Source of the DNA: Alphaproteobacteria bacterium
GTDB lineage: Bacteria > Pseudomonadota > Alphaproteobacteria > RF32 > CAG-239
Direction of reading: 5' to 3'
DNA: 62,319 bases
NCBI GenBank assembly: GCA_017460085.1
Contig: JAFUBQ010000022.1
Span: 1-62,319 of the forward strand
Positions 10,802-19,479 of this stretch are shown in pieces (within the stretch, counting starts at the first letter, position 1; every line of letters starts with the position of its first letter). Under the pieces are notes generated by a model. It worked only from the letters and a program-made list of their open reading frames with translations, did no database searches and had not been told where the DNA came from. A program made the position numbers and the translations under genes.

Positions 10802-11389
10802 TTAATCTCCTGATATTTGATAAAAACGATGTTTTACTGCGGTATATATAAATTTATTATATTCCTCCGCTAAAAGCCTAAACGTGGCAAAAGAAGACCA
10901 CCATTTGACGGCAACTTTTTCCGAATAAACCGGATGAGCTATCATACTAACCGGTAATTTATAAACGGCCAGTTCTTCAATTGCACGCGGTAAATGATAA
11001 TTTGAAGTTACCAATCTTAATGAGTGTATATTATTTTTTTTTACCCACTCGGCAATTTCTGATGCATTACTGATTGTGTCGGTTGCTTCATATCCAAGTT
11101 CCACCAACTGCTTATTTTGCACTCTGTTACCGGCCTTACGTTCAATTTCACCTAATGTAGTTTTTTTTGCTACACCGGAAATAAACAATTTTGCTCCGAT
11201 TTTATTATTTAACAAATTTATACCTTCAGCAATGCGATGCCTGCCGCCGGTTAAAACCGCAACGGCTTCAGAAGCCTCATCACTTGTTTGAAAATTATTT
11301 ATATAGTGGCAAAACACAATAAAACCGCTGAGCCAAAAGAAAACAGCAATCAAAAAAAATGTATATATAAACCACAAAATTTTCTTCAT
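10802..11389 (-). CDS. YdcF/SanA-like DUF218 envelope protein
   Basis: A 195-residue protein with one N-terminal TM helix (about 5-27) and a DUF218 domain. The domain has AVLTGGRHRIAEGINLL, KLFISGVAKKTT, SNASEIAEWVKKN and VTSNYHLPRAIEEL, the hallmark Y-H-x-P-R-A segment. Relatives (ElyC, SanA, YdcF) influence envelope integrity and undecaprenyl-phosphate use; the exact biochemistry is not settled. Its place between ftsX and plsC is consistent with an envelope role. I cannot choose among the subfamilies. Confidence 0.8.
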   Translation of the reverse strand: MKKILWFIYTFFLIAVFFWLSGFIVFCHYINNFQTSDEASEAVAVLTGGRHRIAEGINLLNNKIGAKLFISGVAKKTTLGEIERKAGNRVQNKQLVELGYEATDTISNASEIAEWVKKNNIHSLRLVTSNYHLPRAIEELAVYKLPVSMIAHPVYSEKVAVKWWSSFATFRLLAEEYNKFIYTAVKHRFYQISGD

Positions 11390-11397
11390 TGATGCAA

Positions 11398-12312
11398 CTA
11401 TACCATTTTTTCTAAAGTTTTACACACAGTCCAATAAGATGTCAGCATAGAATAAAATAATGCAAACAAAGGTGTCAGCATAATCAGCACCCAAGCAAAA
11501 TTAGAAAGCTCTGCTCCGCTTAACAGACCACTACCGGTTGAAACACCATATTTTCCAACCAAAATAATGCAAGGCACAGCTACCATTAAACCGATAATAC
11601 CTGACATTAAGCCTATTTTTGCATAATCAAAAGCATATTGTTTGGCAATAAAATCATCCTTAGCTCCGATAATGTGCAATATTGTGATTGATTCAATATT
11701 TATATTCAAACTTGTTCTTGCCGAATAATAAATTGAAAAAGCACAAATTGCCACAACCATCAGCAAAATAGCCAACGCAACCGTTTTTAACGATGTTGCA
11801 AATTTAATCAACCGGTTAAGCCATAAGCGGTGATTATCAATAGATGCATTCGGTGTTAGCAGTTTTAAACCGCGTGTCATTTCATCATAGTTTAAATCTG
11901 CATCCGGTTTTAAGCGCACATCTAAAAGCTGCGGAATCGGCAAAGTTGAAAAATCTACCTTATTACCAATCCACGGTGTCATCAGTTTTTGAACTACTTG
12001 TTCATCTAAAACACGAACATCATCAACTCCGGCAACTTGTTCAATAAATTGTTGTACCTTATTAAGTTGCTCCTGTGTTTTTGCAGCATCTATTTGTTTA
12101 TTTGCGTCTTCAATCGGAGAAATTTGCACGGTTATGGCACCGGCAATATCTTTTTCCCAATTAGAAGCCATGGCGTTAATAGCCATAAAAATTGCCAGCA
12201 TAATTATAAATAAATACATGTATATTGATGTTAGAACAGCCATGAAAACTGGAGAATCTGTATCTTCAGCCGGAATCTCGTTTTTTTGCCCAATTAATAA
12301 ATCTCTGCGCAT
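11398..12312 (-). CDS. ftsX: Cell division protein FtsX
   Basis: A 304-residue permease-like subunit of FtsEX, which couples ATP hydrolysis in FtsE to activation of septal murein hydrolases. Four TM segments are visible: one near residue 35 (YLFIIMLAIFMAINAMAS), then a periplasmic domain, then three C-terminal helices (LLMVVAICAFSIYYSA, IGLMSGIIGLMVAVPC, WVLIMLTPLFALFYSML). ATG 12312 (MRRDLLIGQKNE) is chosen for GAGAGGGAAAAAG upstream; it is 13 nt after the ftsE stop. The in-frame extension to 12366 would overlap ftsE and has no good ribosome site. Confidence 0.88.
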   Translation of the reverse strand: MRRDLLIGQKNEIPAEDTDSPVFMAVLTSIYMYLFIIMLAIFMAINAMASNWEKDIAGAITVQISPIEDANKQIDAAKTQEQLNKVQQFIEQVAGVDDVRVLDEQVVQKLMTPWIGNKVDFSTLPIPQLLDVRLKPDADLNYDEMTRGLKLLTPNASIDNHRLWLNRLIKFATSLKTVALAILLMVVAICAFSIYYSARTSLNINIESITILHIIGAKDDFIAKQYAFDYAKIGLMSGIIGLMVAVPCIILVGKYGVSTGSGLLSGAELSNFAWVLIMLTPLFALFYSMLTSYWTVCKTLEKMV

Positions 12313-12325
12313 CTTTTTCCCTCTC

Positions 12326-13015
12326 TTAAATATGCTGTAATGCCGGATATAACCGCGCCGAACCATCTCTTAAATCAATTCTTTGATAGTTATAACTGGA
12401 TGTAAGTTGTTCATTGTGGGTGGCAATAATTACTGTTGTACCAACTTTGTTAAGTTCCACAAACAAACGCATTAATTTGTTTGCAATCTCAGAATCGACA
12501 CTACCTGTCGGTTCATCGGCAAACAGAATATCAGGTCGGTTAATTACAGCGCGCGCAATTGCAACACGTTGTTTTTCACCTCCGGAGAGTGTGCTGCATT
12601 GTTTGTTAATGCTTTTATGCAGCTCAACCCACTGTAGCAATTCTACCACACGACGATAAATTTCTTTTTCATTCATGCCGCGCACACGAAGCGGCAGAGC
12701 AATATTATCATACACACTCATACTTTCCAGCAAACGGAAATCTTGAAAAACAACTCCAATTCTTTGCCGCATTTGTGCTAAAGTATCACGATTAGAAAAA
12801 TTGATATTTTGCCCAAACACTTTCAAAATACCTTTGCTTGGTTTTTTAATCAAATAAAGCATGCTCAACAATGTGGTTTTGCCGGCACCGCTTTTTCCGG
12901 TAATAAATGTAAAAGAGCCGGAATCAAGCTGAAATTGAACATTATCTAAAACATCCGTACCATTATAGCCAACGGCAACATTTTGTAAGTCAATAATCGG
13001 TTGCGAGTTTGTCAT
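12326..13015 (-). CDS. ftsE: Cell division ATP-binding protein FtsE
   Basis: A 229-residue ABC ATPase, full length. It has Walker A TGKSGAGKTTLL, Q-loop VFQDFRLLESMSVYDN, signature CSTLSGGEKQRVAIARA, Walker B ILFADEPTGSVD and switch TTVIIATHNEQL. The DFRLL segment after the Q-loop is typical of FtsE. It pairs with FtsX just downstream and heads the long minus-strand run. ATG 13015 has a strong AAGGAG. The divergent gene starts at 13132, so promoters for both directions should lie in 13016-13131. Confidence 0.95.
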   Translation of the reverse strand: MTNSQPIIDLQNVAVGYNGTDVLDNVQFQLDSGSFTFITGKSGAGKTTLLSMLYLIKKPSKGILKVFGQNINFSNRDTLAQMRQRIGVVFQDFRLLESMSVYDNIALPLRVRGMNEKEIYRRVVELLQWVELHKSINKQCSTLSGGEKQRVAIARAVINRPDILFADEPTGSVDSEIANKLMRLFVELNKVGTTVIIATHNEQLTSSYNYQRIDLRDGSARLYPALQHI

Positions 13016-13131
13016 TTTATCTCCTTTTTAACTCCATATGCCTACGATACAACAATTATCTTTGTAATAAAATACTTTTTTTCATTGCTTCTGCATATTT
13101 TTATAATATAGTGGAAAAAAAAGAGGTTAAG
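13016..13131. promoter_or_regulatory. Divergent promoter region, ftsE / zinc-ribbon gene
   Basis: A 116-nt gap between divergent starts. For the plus-strand gene a consensus TATAAT at 13102-13107 has TTTTCA at 13079-13084 with a 17-nt spacer, a weak -35. I could not pick a convincing minus-strand promoter for ftsE by eye. Both genes have strong Shine-Dalgarno sites at the edges of the gap. Confidence 0.4.
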
Positions 13132-13938
13132 ATGTTAATAAGTTGTCCTAAATGTGTTGCGGTGTATGATATTGACGCAGATGATATTCCCATGGATGGG
13201 CGCAATTTTAAATGTGTTGAGTGCGGTAATGTGTGGACCGTTTATCCGCAGGATATAAATGATATAGAGCCGGAAAATAAAATAAAAACACAAATTATTT
13301 TACCGTCAGAAGAAGAAATTGCTGAAAATGATGTGCAAGAAATGTTTGAACGCTTATCGCGTGATACTAACGGATTGTTCAGCGGGATGGAAAAATATAC
13401 TACAAAACTTTCTGATGATAAATTATATACTAAACAATCCGAGCGTGCGTTAGATAAAAAAAATGGTTTGTTGAGAGTTTGTCTGAGTAAAATGCAAGTG
13501 TTTTTTTCACCGTTTATTCTTAATAGTTGCCTATTATTGCTTATTGCAGGTTTATCCACATATATCGGATATTTTAACCGCTATGAAATTGTCCGCTTTA
13601 TTCCGGCAATGGAAAATTTTTACAATAATATGAATATAGAAAGCATTTATACCGGCCGTGATATTGTGTTTGATAAACTGAATGTTCGGCCGATTATGCG
13701 TGGTAAAAAACATTTTATTGAGCTTTCCGGCCGTTTGCTTAATCAAGGAAAATATAAGGCAAAATTATTACCTATTAAAATTGAAATTAGCGATTCTAAT
13801 AATCAAAAAATTATTAAAACAGTAGAACCGGATATAATTTATGACTTAATGCCGCAAATGAGTTCTATATTCTTTTTGGTTTTAGAAAATAAAACTGCAG
13901 ATGCTAAAAAAATTAATTTATCATTTATAGAAAAATAA
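13132..13938 (+). CDS. MJ0042-type zinc-ribbon membrane protein
   Basis: A 268-residue protein from ATG 13132 (MLISCPKCVAVYDID), with AAGAGGTTAAG directly upstream. The N-terminal zinc ribbon has two C-x2-C pairs (CPKC near residue 5, CVEC near 28), as in the MJ0042 family common in Alphaproteobacteria. An acidic linker and one TM helix (about residues 127-143, LNSCLLLLIAGLSTYIGYF) follow, then a C-terminal domain resembling DUF3426 (GRLLNQGKYKAKLLPIKIEISDS). Function is not established; a membrane-linked metal- or nucleic-acid-binding role is only inferred. It precedes yqeY by 28 nt. Confidence 0.75.
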   Translation: MLISCPKCVAVYDIDADDIPMDGRNFKCVECGNVWTVYPQDINDIEPENKIKTQIILPSEEEIAENDVQEMFERLSRDTNGLFSGMEKYTTKLSDDKLYTKQSERALDKKNGLLRVCLSKMQVFFSPFILNSCLLLLIAGLSTYIGYFNRYEIVRFIPAMENFYNNMNIESIYTGRDIVFDKLNVRPIMRGKKHFIELSGRLLNQGKYKAKLLPIKIEISDSNNQKIIKTVEPDIIYDLMPQMSSIFFLVLENKTADAKKINLSFIEK

Positions 13939-13966
13939 TATTTATCAATAGTGAAAGGATAAAAAA

Positions 13967-14419
13967 ATGTTAAGAGAAGACTTACAAAACAGCTTAAAAG
14001 AAGCAATGAAACAGAAAGATATGAAAACCGTTAATGCTGTGCGCCTTATTATTGCCGGCCAAAAAGAAAAAGATGTTGAAGCCAGAGGTAAAGGTTTAGA
14101 AAAAGCTGATGATGCCACACTCTTGGCTATGATGCAAACAATGATTAAACAACGTAACGAGTCTGTACGTATTTATCAGGAAAATAACCGTCCTGATTTA
14201 GCGGCCAAGGAACTAGATGAAATTGAAGTAATTACTCGTTTTCTGCCAAAACAAATGAGCGTAGAAGAAATAACAGCCGCCGTTAAAGATGCTATTGCGC
14301 AAACAGGTGCGGCCGGCATTAAAGATATGGGAAAAGTTATGGGTGCATTAAAAGGTAAATATGCCGGTCAAATGGATTTTGGTGCTGCTTCTGGAATTAT
14401 TAAACAGCTGCTCGGATAA
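13967..14419 (+). CDS. yqeY: GatB/YqeY domain protein
   Basis: A 150-residue protein matching the stand-alone YqeY family, related to the tRNA-binding tail of GatB. Recognisable are the N-terminal LREDLQNSLKEAMKQKD, EIEVITRFLPKQMS, and the GIKDMGKVMGALKGKYAGQMD block near the end. Its role is still poorly defined, although a tRNA-linked role is often proposed. The yqeY-dnaG order is common in Alphaproteobacteria. GAAAGGAT lies upstream of ATG 13967. Confidence 0.92.
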   Translation: MLREDLQNSLKEAMKQKDMKTVNAVRLIIAGQKEKDVEARGKGLEKADDATLLAMMQTMIKQRNESVRIYQENNRPDLAAKELDEIEVITRFLPKQMSVEEITAAVKDAIAQTGAAGIKDMGKVMGALKGKYAGQMDFGAASGIIKQLLG

Positions 14420-14430
14420 ATTTTACCCTC

Positions 14431-16260
14431 ATGACGGATGATTTGCAAAAATTTTTAGATGAATTGCGCAGCCGGCTTTCCATTGCCGATGTTATCGGTC
14501 AAAAAGTTAAGCTGACTAAGCGCGGGCGCGAATATATCGGTCTGTGTCCGTTTCATCATGAAAAAACACCGTCATTTACCATTAATGAAAGCAAGGGGTT
14601 TTACCATTGTTTCGGCTGCGGTGCGCATGGTGATATTATCCGCTATTTAATGGAAGCGGAAGGTTTGCATTTTATGGATGCCATAAAAAAACTGGCTGAC
14701 CGTGCCGGTTTGCAAATGCCGACATTTTCCAAAGAAAGCCAAGAACAAAGCCAAAAACGCAAATCTCTTTATGAAATTATGGATATGGCAGCGGCTTTTT
14801 TTGAAAAAAATTTAAGAATGCCCATTGGTTCTGCTGGATGGCGCTATTTTAAAGAAAAGCGCGGTTTAAGTGATGAAACAATTACAAAATTTCGTTTGGG
14901 TTATGCCGCTAACAATAATGGCTTAAAAGCTCTTTTACTTTCTAAAGGTGTATCTGAGCAAGATATGGCAGATTTAGGGCTAATTGCCGTGCCTGAAGAT
15001 AAAAATCGTCCTTCGCATGATTTTTTCCGTGATAGGGTTATGATTCCGATTATGGATAAACAAGGTAATGTCATAGCTTTCGGCGGGCGAATTATGGATA
15101 ACAGCCAACCGAAATATCTAAATTCGCCGGAAACCCCAATTTTTAATAAAAGGCGGATTCTTTATAATATGACCTATGCCCGTGAGCCGGCGTATCAGAA
15201 AAAAAGACTGATAATTTGCGAGGGTTATATGGACGTAATTGCTCTGGATAGTTTTGGCTTTGATTATGCCACAGCACCGCTCGGCACCGCCTTAACCGAA
15301 GAACAAATTTTGGAAGCATGGAAAGTTTGCCCTAACCCCACCCTTTGTTTTGACGGTGACAGCGCAGGTGTTAAGGCGGCAATTCGCTCAATTGACCGCG
15401 TGCTGCCGATTTTACGCGCCGGTTATTCGGTAAACTATATCTTTTTAAAAGAAAAAAAAGACCCTGATGAATTGCTACATACTTTGGGACCGCAAGTTTT
15501 TGAACAATATTTAGAGCGTGCCAAACCGTTGGTGGATATTTTGTGGCATAAATGCAAAATGAATAAAGATACAAATACGCCGGAACAAAAAGCCTTAATT
15601 GAAAAAGAAACATTCGAAGAAGTAAGTAAAATTAAAGATGCGCAAATTCGCAGCTATTATATGCAAGAAATGAAGCAGCGCATATATTACACCTTCGGCC
15701 GCGGTGCGCAACGTAAAAAACAACAGGAAAATGCCGATAATACCCCTAATAATACACCGGCTTTCAATAAACATTCTTCAGCAAATGTATCTATCGCACA
15801 TCACTATGTTAAAAAACCGCCGCTTAATGATTTAGATTTGCGTAGCATTGTTGCGGCAATGCTGATGTATCCTGAGCTTATATCAAAATATGAAGAACGT
15901 TTATCGTCATTTGATATCGGCCATTCGGCAATGGCGAAAATTTTAACCGACATTATTGAGATAAATGAGGAAGATGAGCATTTGGACAGTGATATTTTGC
16001 TTGAAAAAGTAAAACTTAATTTTGTTGGTGAAATCGGTGATTTATGGGAGCTGAATATGTATCGGCAGCAAAAGGTCAGCATGCAGGAATTAAATTTTCA
16101 AATTAATAATAATTTACAAACAATCCAGCTAAAACAAATAGATATAGATATTAAAGAATGTATTGCATTAATGCAAAAACAGCCGGATAATTTAGAAGAA
16201 TTGAATTTGCGCTATCAACAATTACTGAAAGAGCGTAATGCATTGCTGGCTGAACAATAA
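14431..16260 (+). CDS. dnaG: DNA primase DnaG
   Basis: A 609-residue primase that makes RNA primers at the replication fork. It has an N-terminal CHC2 zinc-binding domain (CPFHHEKTPSF with YHCFGCGAHGDIIRYL), a Toprim catalytic core (LIICEGYMDVIAL and CFDGDSAGVKAA) and a C-terminal DnaB-interacting helical region. Length is normal. The start is 11 nt past the yqeY stop; the bases before it (ACCCTC) show no Shine-Dalgarno, so translation probably relies on coupling to yqeY. rpoD, often the next gene in this cluster, is 38 kb away here. Confidence 0.96.
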   Translation: MTDDLQKFLDELRSRLSIADVIGQKVKLTKRGREYIGLCPFHHEKTPSFTINESKGFYHCFGCGAHGDIIRYLMEAEGLHFMDAIKKLADRAGLQMPTFSKESQEQSQKRKSLYEIMDMAAAFFEKNLRMPIGSAGWRYFKEKRGLSDETITKFRLGYAANNNGLKALLLSKGVSEQDMADLGLIAVPEDKNRPSHDFFRDRVMIPIMDKQGNVIAFGGRIMDNSQPKYLNSPETPIFNKRRILYNMTYAREPAYQKKRLIICEGYMDVIALDSFGFDYATAPLGTALTEEQILEAWKVCPNPTLCFDGDSAGVKAAIRSIDRVLPILRAGYSVNYIFLKEKKDPDELLHTLGPQVFEQYLERAKPLVDILWHKCKMNKDTNTPEQKALIEKETFEEVSKIKDAQIRSYYMQEMKQRIYYTFGRGAQRKKQQENADNTPNNTPAFNKHSSANVSIAHHYVKKPPLNDLDLRSIVAAMLMYPELISKYEERLSSFDIGHSAMAKILTDIIEINEEDEHLDSDILLEKVKLNFVGEIGDLWELNMYRQQKVSMQELNFQINNNLQTIQLKQIDIDIKECIALMQKQPDNLEELNLRYQQLLKERNALLAEQ

Positions 16261-16355
16261 AAATCACCTTGCTTGTGGATTGATTGTTGTTTTTAATTAA
16301 CGCAATTGTAAAAATATATATACTTAAGCAAATATAATATTTTTTGAGGCTAAAG

Positions 16356-17666
16356 ATGAAGTTTTATTTACACACAATAATGTTATTTGCCGCCATTGCA
16401 ATGTTTGGTGGTTGCAGCGAAGTGCAAACGGCGCAGGCTGAAACATCAACCGTTTCCGCATCGGTAACCCCTCCCAAGGAGTGGACTAAGTGGTTAAGCG
16501 GTTTGCAAAAAGAAATGCGTGACCGCGGTATCAGCCAAAAAACTTTAGATGAAGCCTATAAGGGAAAAAATTATTATCATCCGGCGCCAAAGGTTGTGCA
16601 ATATGATAAAAAACAAACCGAATTTGTGCTGACAACCTGTGCCTATGTTAACCGTTTAGTCAATAAAGAGCGGGTGAAAGAGGCGCGTAAGCAATATAAA
16701 ATTGTTCAAAGCAAATATGCAAATGTGGAAAAAGAATATAATGTGCCGCTGAATTATATGGTGGCGTTTTGGGGTGTTGAAACAAATTTTGGGCAAAATA
16801 AGGGTAAACATAATTTAATAGATAGCTTAACAAATTTAAGTTATAAAAATCGCCGCGCTGATTTCTTTAAAAATGAATTGTATAATGTGCTTAAAATTAT
16901 GGAAAAGCATAAACTTAAAGGTGAAAAGATGCGTGGTTCATGGGCCGGCGCCATGGGACATTTCCAGTTTATGCCGTCAACATATCAACATTATGCGGTA
17001 GATTTTGACGGCGATAAGGTGCCGGATATTTGGAATTCTTTTGCTGATGCTTTGGCCTCGGCTGAAAACTATTTAACGCAATTAGGGTGGAAAAAAGATG
17101 AGCCGTGGGGAATGCGGATTCAGTTGCCATGGGATTTTGAATATAAAGAAGTCGGGCGTAAAAACTATAAAACGGTTGCTGAATGGAAAAGTTTAGGCGT
17201 TAAAACTTTTGCCGGCAATTCCCTGCCCTATGCCGATGATTTGAAGGCGGCGGTTATGCTGCCGGACGGGCGCAAAGGTCCGGCCTATTTGGTAACGTCT
17301 AACTTTAATCGCATTATGATATGGAATCATTCCGATAATTATGCTTTGGCTGTGGCTACATTGGCAGACTATGTGGCGCATCCTGATAAAAAATGGACAC
17401 CGTTGGAAGCCAGCCAGCAATATACAATGAACAGCGAAGAAATTTTGCAGATTCAACAATTTTACAATCGCTATTTCGGTAAAAAAATCAAAGAAGACGG
17501 GCGGCTCGGCTCGCAAACCAGAGCGGCCGTAAAAGCCTTGCAGAAATCCGCTAAACTGCCGCAGGACGGATATCCGGACTATCGGCTGTTACAGAAAGTG
17601 CAAAATTATAATTCCAAAACTGGTTTGGCTAAAGTTATACCGGCTAAAAATCCGCGGAAGAAATAA
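16356..17666 (+). CDS. mltB: Lytic murein transglycosylase B-like lipoprotein
   Basis: A 436-residue periplasmic enzyme that cleaves peptidoglycan glycan strands. From ATG 16356 (preceded by GAGGCTAAAG) the protein begins with a lipoprotein signal ending in a lipobox, AMFGGC (Cys about residue 20). An SLT_2/MltB catalytic domain follows, with the catalytic Glu in FWGVETNFGQN, then SWAGAMGHFQFMPSTY and DFDGDKVPDIW. A C-terminal peptidoglycan-binding domain (QFYNRYFGKKIKEDGRLGSQ) ends the protein. A TTG at 16344 could extend it by four residues but is less likely. The 95-nt upstream gap contains a TATAAT at 16333-16338. Confidence 0.92.
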   Translation: MKFYLHTIMLFAAIAMFGGCSEVQTAQAETSTVSASVTPPKEWTKWLSGLQKEMRDRGISQKTLDEAYKGKNYYHPAPKVVQYDKKQTEFVLTTCAYVNRLVNKERVKEARKQYKIVQSKYANVEKEYNVPLNYMVAFWGVETNFGQNKGKHNLIDSLTNLSYKNRRADFFKNELYNVLKIMEKHKLKGEKMRGSWAGAMGHFQFMPSTYQHYAVDFDGDKVPDIWNSFADALASAENYLTQLGWKKDEPWGMRIQLPWDFEYKEVGRKNYKTVAEWKSLGVKTFAGNSLPYADDLKAAVMLPDGRKGPAYLVTSNFNRIMIWNHSDNYALAVATLADYVAHPDKKWTPLEASQQYTMNSEEILQIQQFYNRYFGKKIKEDGRLGSQTRAAVKALQKSAKLPQDGYPDYRLLQKVQNYNSKTGLAKVIPAKNPRKK

Positions 17667-18033
17667 GATAAAGGTCATACCTCGTGCGGCGAATCCCCGT
17701 TAGGTCATCACTCACTTTGCCACCAGGCAAATGCGTCCAGCGATCTTTGAATTAAAAAACAAGCGATAGCGTTGCTTCCTTATTCTTTAAACAACATCGT
17801 AGATCCCTTGACCAAACCTATCGGTTTGAAGGGATGACAGTAATATTTTGCAAGCAAACTTCTCGAAACAACCCAGAAATGATATTGCTTTTTCTGTGTC
17901 ATTCCGAACGAATGTGAGGAATCTCTGCACGTTAGTGCGGTATGGCTTCATTATAAATAGGACTGCGTCCCATGATTCCTCGTCGCTACACTCACTCGGA
18001 ATGACAGGTGTGATTGTTGCGTTGGTGATGTAT
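17667..18033. repeat. Intergenic region with two palindromic repeat elements
   Basis: No coding signal. Element 1 is a hairpin at 17803-17835: ATCCCTT and AAGGGAT outer arms with CAAACC and GGTTTG inner arms. Element 2 at 17898-18005 has nested arms: GTCATTCCGA (17898-17907) with TCGGAATGAC (17996-18005), and GAGGAATC (17916-17923) with GATTCCTC (17974-17981). Both follow a GTCATYCC...GGRATGAC theme. Repeats of this look are scattered between genes in many bacterial genomes. The copy number in this genome cannot be told from one window. Confidence 0.7.
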
Positions 18034-18063
18034 TAAAAAACGCCCGACTTATAAGGCCGAGCG
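18034..18063 (-). terminator. Intrinsic terminator of the 311-residue gene
   Basis: On the minus strand, CGCTCGGC, a 7-nt loop, GTCGGGCG and then six T residues. The stem is at 18056-18063 and 18041-18048 with two G-U pairs; the T-tract is at 18035-18040. It lies just downstream of the stop at 18082. Confidence 0.85.
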
Positions 18064-18081
18064 CTTTGGAAAAAAAGTCTA

Positions 18082-19017
18082 CTAACGATTTTGGGTAAAT
18101 TCCTTATACGCTGTCAAACGAATATTATCTTCTATTTTACGAAAATCATCAGTATTTCCACCAATGTCTCGTTCCTTAAACATTTCCACTCTTTTTTCGA
18201 TAAAATGCATTTTTTGCTCCAAGCGGTCAATCGATTTGAGAGGTTTCGATGGCTTGGTTGCCTCTTTTGTAACACGAGCTTTCAATTGTGCAATTTTTTC
18301 CTTTGTTCCAATCTCTTGATTTATAAATTCTTTATCATCTTCTTTTTCACTGGCGCATCGAGATTGACGAGACATGACATGTTTTTTCACCATTCTTTCA
18401 ACGGCGAAAACCGCTTTAGGATTATTTTGCATTAATTCATCCATAGCATATCCGGCTTCATAAAAATGACCAGTACGATTGTCTTTATTATAAATTTTTT
18501 CAAATAAATCAATTGCTTTGGAATGCTCTCCAGCAATTTGCGCCAAATCTCCATAGCTAGGTAAATCTTTAGCAGCTAATTTTTCATAAATATTGAGAAT
18601 CTCGTTATCCATTGCTGGTTGTTGTTGTAAGATTATTCGGGCAACTTTTCTAGCCTCTACATCTGAATCAATTTCATAGTAGTATCCAAATCCGGGGTCA
18701 TCAGGATTTCTATTTGTTCCGCTGGTAAATCCGCCATTTGGATGCTCAATCGCCATATTTAAAATCGCCACAGCCTCTTTAGCCGTTGTTTTGTCTGGAT
18801 GCATAGCCACCATATCTCCGAGATAGCTTAAAGCAGAAGTTAGATCTTCTGTTAGTAAACTTTCATCTGCGACAATTCCTTTTAAATCTTTCATTATTTC
18901 TCTGGTTTTAGTTTCGGATAAATCAGGATTAAAGAAATTTTCATTTGTTAATTTAGTTAATTCTTCTGAAAATGTTTCAGCTTTCCATAAATCAGAATTT
19001 TCCCAATCATTACTCAT
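18082..19017 (-). CDS. Hypothetical helical-repeat protein behind an RNA leader
   Basis: A 311-residue soluble protein with no family I recognise. ATG 19017 (MSNDWENSDLWKAETF) is chosen for the strong AAAAGGAGAA upstream. It is mostly alpha-helical, with TPR/HEAT-like stretches (SALSYLGDMVAMHPDKTTAKEA, SYGDLAQIAGEHSKAIDLFEKIY) and a charged, probably coiled-coil C-terminus. One stretch, YLGDMVAMHPDK, resembles VLGKIRSIYPHK of the 652-residue protein encoded at 22490-24448, hinting at a shared repeat. No signal peptide or TM. It is preceded, 33 nt away, by the terminator of a structured RNA on the same strand, so readthrough of that RNA is the likely route of expression. Confidence 0.7.
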   Translation of the reverse strand: MSNDWENSDLWKAETFSEELTKLTNENFFNPDLSETKTREIMKDLKGIVADESLLTEDLTSALSYLGDMVAMHPDKTTAKEAVAILNMAIEHPNGGFTSGTNRNPDDPGFGYYYEIDSDVEARKVARIILQQQPAMDNEILNIYEKLAAKDLPSYGDLAQIAGEHSKAIDLFEKIYNKDNRTGHFYEAGYAMDELMQNNPKAVFAVERMVKKHVMSRQSRCASEKEDDKEFINQEIGTKEKIAQLKARVTKEATKPSKPLKSIDRLEQKMHFIEKRVEMFKERDIGGNTDDFRKIEDNIRLTAYKEFTQNR

Positions 19018-19048
19018 CGCCGTTCTCCTTTTCATCAAAAGTTTGCAT

Positions 19049-19079
19049 ATAAAAAACAAGTCGCTTAATGAAAAGCGAC
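19049..19079 (-). terminator. Intrinsic terminator ending structured RNA C
   Basis: On the minus strand, GTCGCTT, a 6-nt loop (TTCATT), AAGCGAC, TTG, then a T6 tract (19051-19056). The perfect 7-bp stem is at 19073-19079 and 19060-19066. It sits upstream of the ribosome-binding site of the gene starting at 19017, so it could act as an attenuator. Confidence 0.85.
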
Positions 19080-19295
19080 CGGCGGTTGGAAACTATCGTT
19101 GGAATAGTGCGACATATTGGCCTAAACAGCCATATATTTGTCTAGAATATTTATATGATGTCTATGTAAAACGGCTTATTTTGCCGCCCACCGATCATCA
19201 TATAAAGATAACCATCGGGCTTGCAAAATTTAACGTCTTGCATTGACGCCAACGAGAGGTTTCCACACCTCGGGCAAGCTCTTTTCATCTTGCTT
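19049..19295 (-). ncRNA. Structured leader RNA C (paralogue of RNA A)
   Basis: About 245 nt from a predicted start near 19295 to the terminator at 19051. 5' to 3' on the minus strand: a GCAAG/CTTGC hairpin; a CGAGG...CCTCTCG hairpin whose loop also belongs to a long-range helix; a closing helix (5' strand 19249-19264, 3' strand 19088-19102) containing CGTTGG/CCAACG and GGAAAC/GTTTCC; and an internal hairpin domain with GGCGGC near 19183-19188. The block at 19165-19188 and the 12-nt CGCACTATTCCA (19101-19112 reverse strand) recur in RNA A. Not recognised as tmRNA, RNase P, SRP or a known riboswitch. Confidence 0.75.
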
Positions 19296-19301
19296 AGCTT
19301 T

Positions 19302-19330
19302 AACTTAGCAAAAAAATCTTATTCTGTCAA
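19302..19330 (-). promoter_or_regulatory. Promoter of RNA C
   Basis: A consensus -35 TTGACA (19325-19330, reverse strand), an exact 17-nt spacer and a -10 TAAGTT (19302-19307, 3/6 match). This predicts a transcript starting near 19295, directly ahead of the first hairpin of RNA C. Confidence 0.65.
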
Positions 19331-19479
19331 TACATTTTTAAATATTTATCTCTTTTATATTTTCTCACACTCTATGAGCCTAAATAAATATAAATTTGCT
19401 GTTTTATCAGAAATTAAAAATCTTGAAAATTTAAGTAATTATCAATAAAATCGACGATATAAATGAGACGTGAGGAAAA

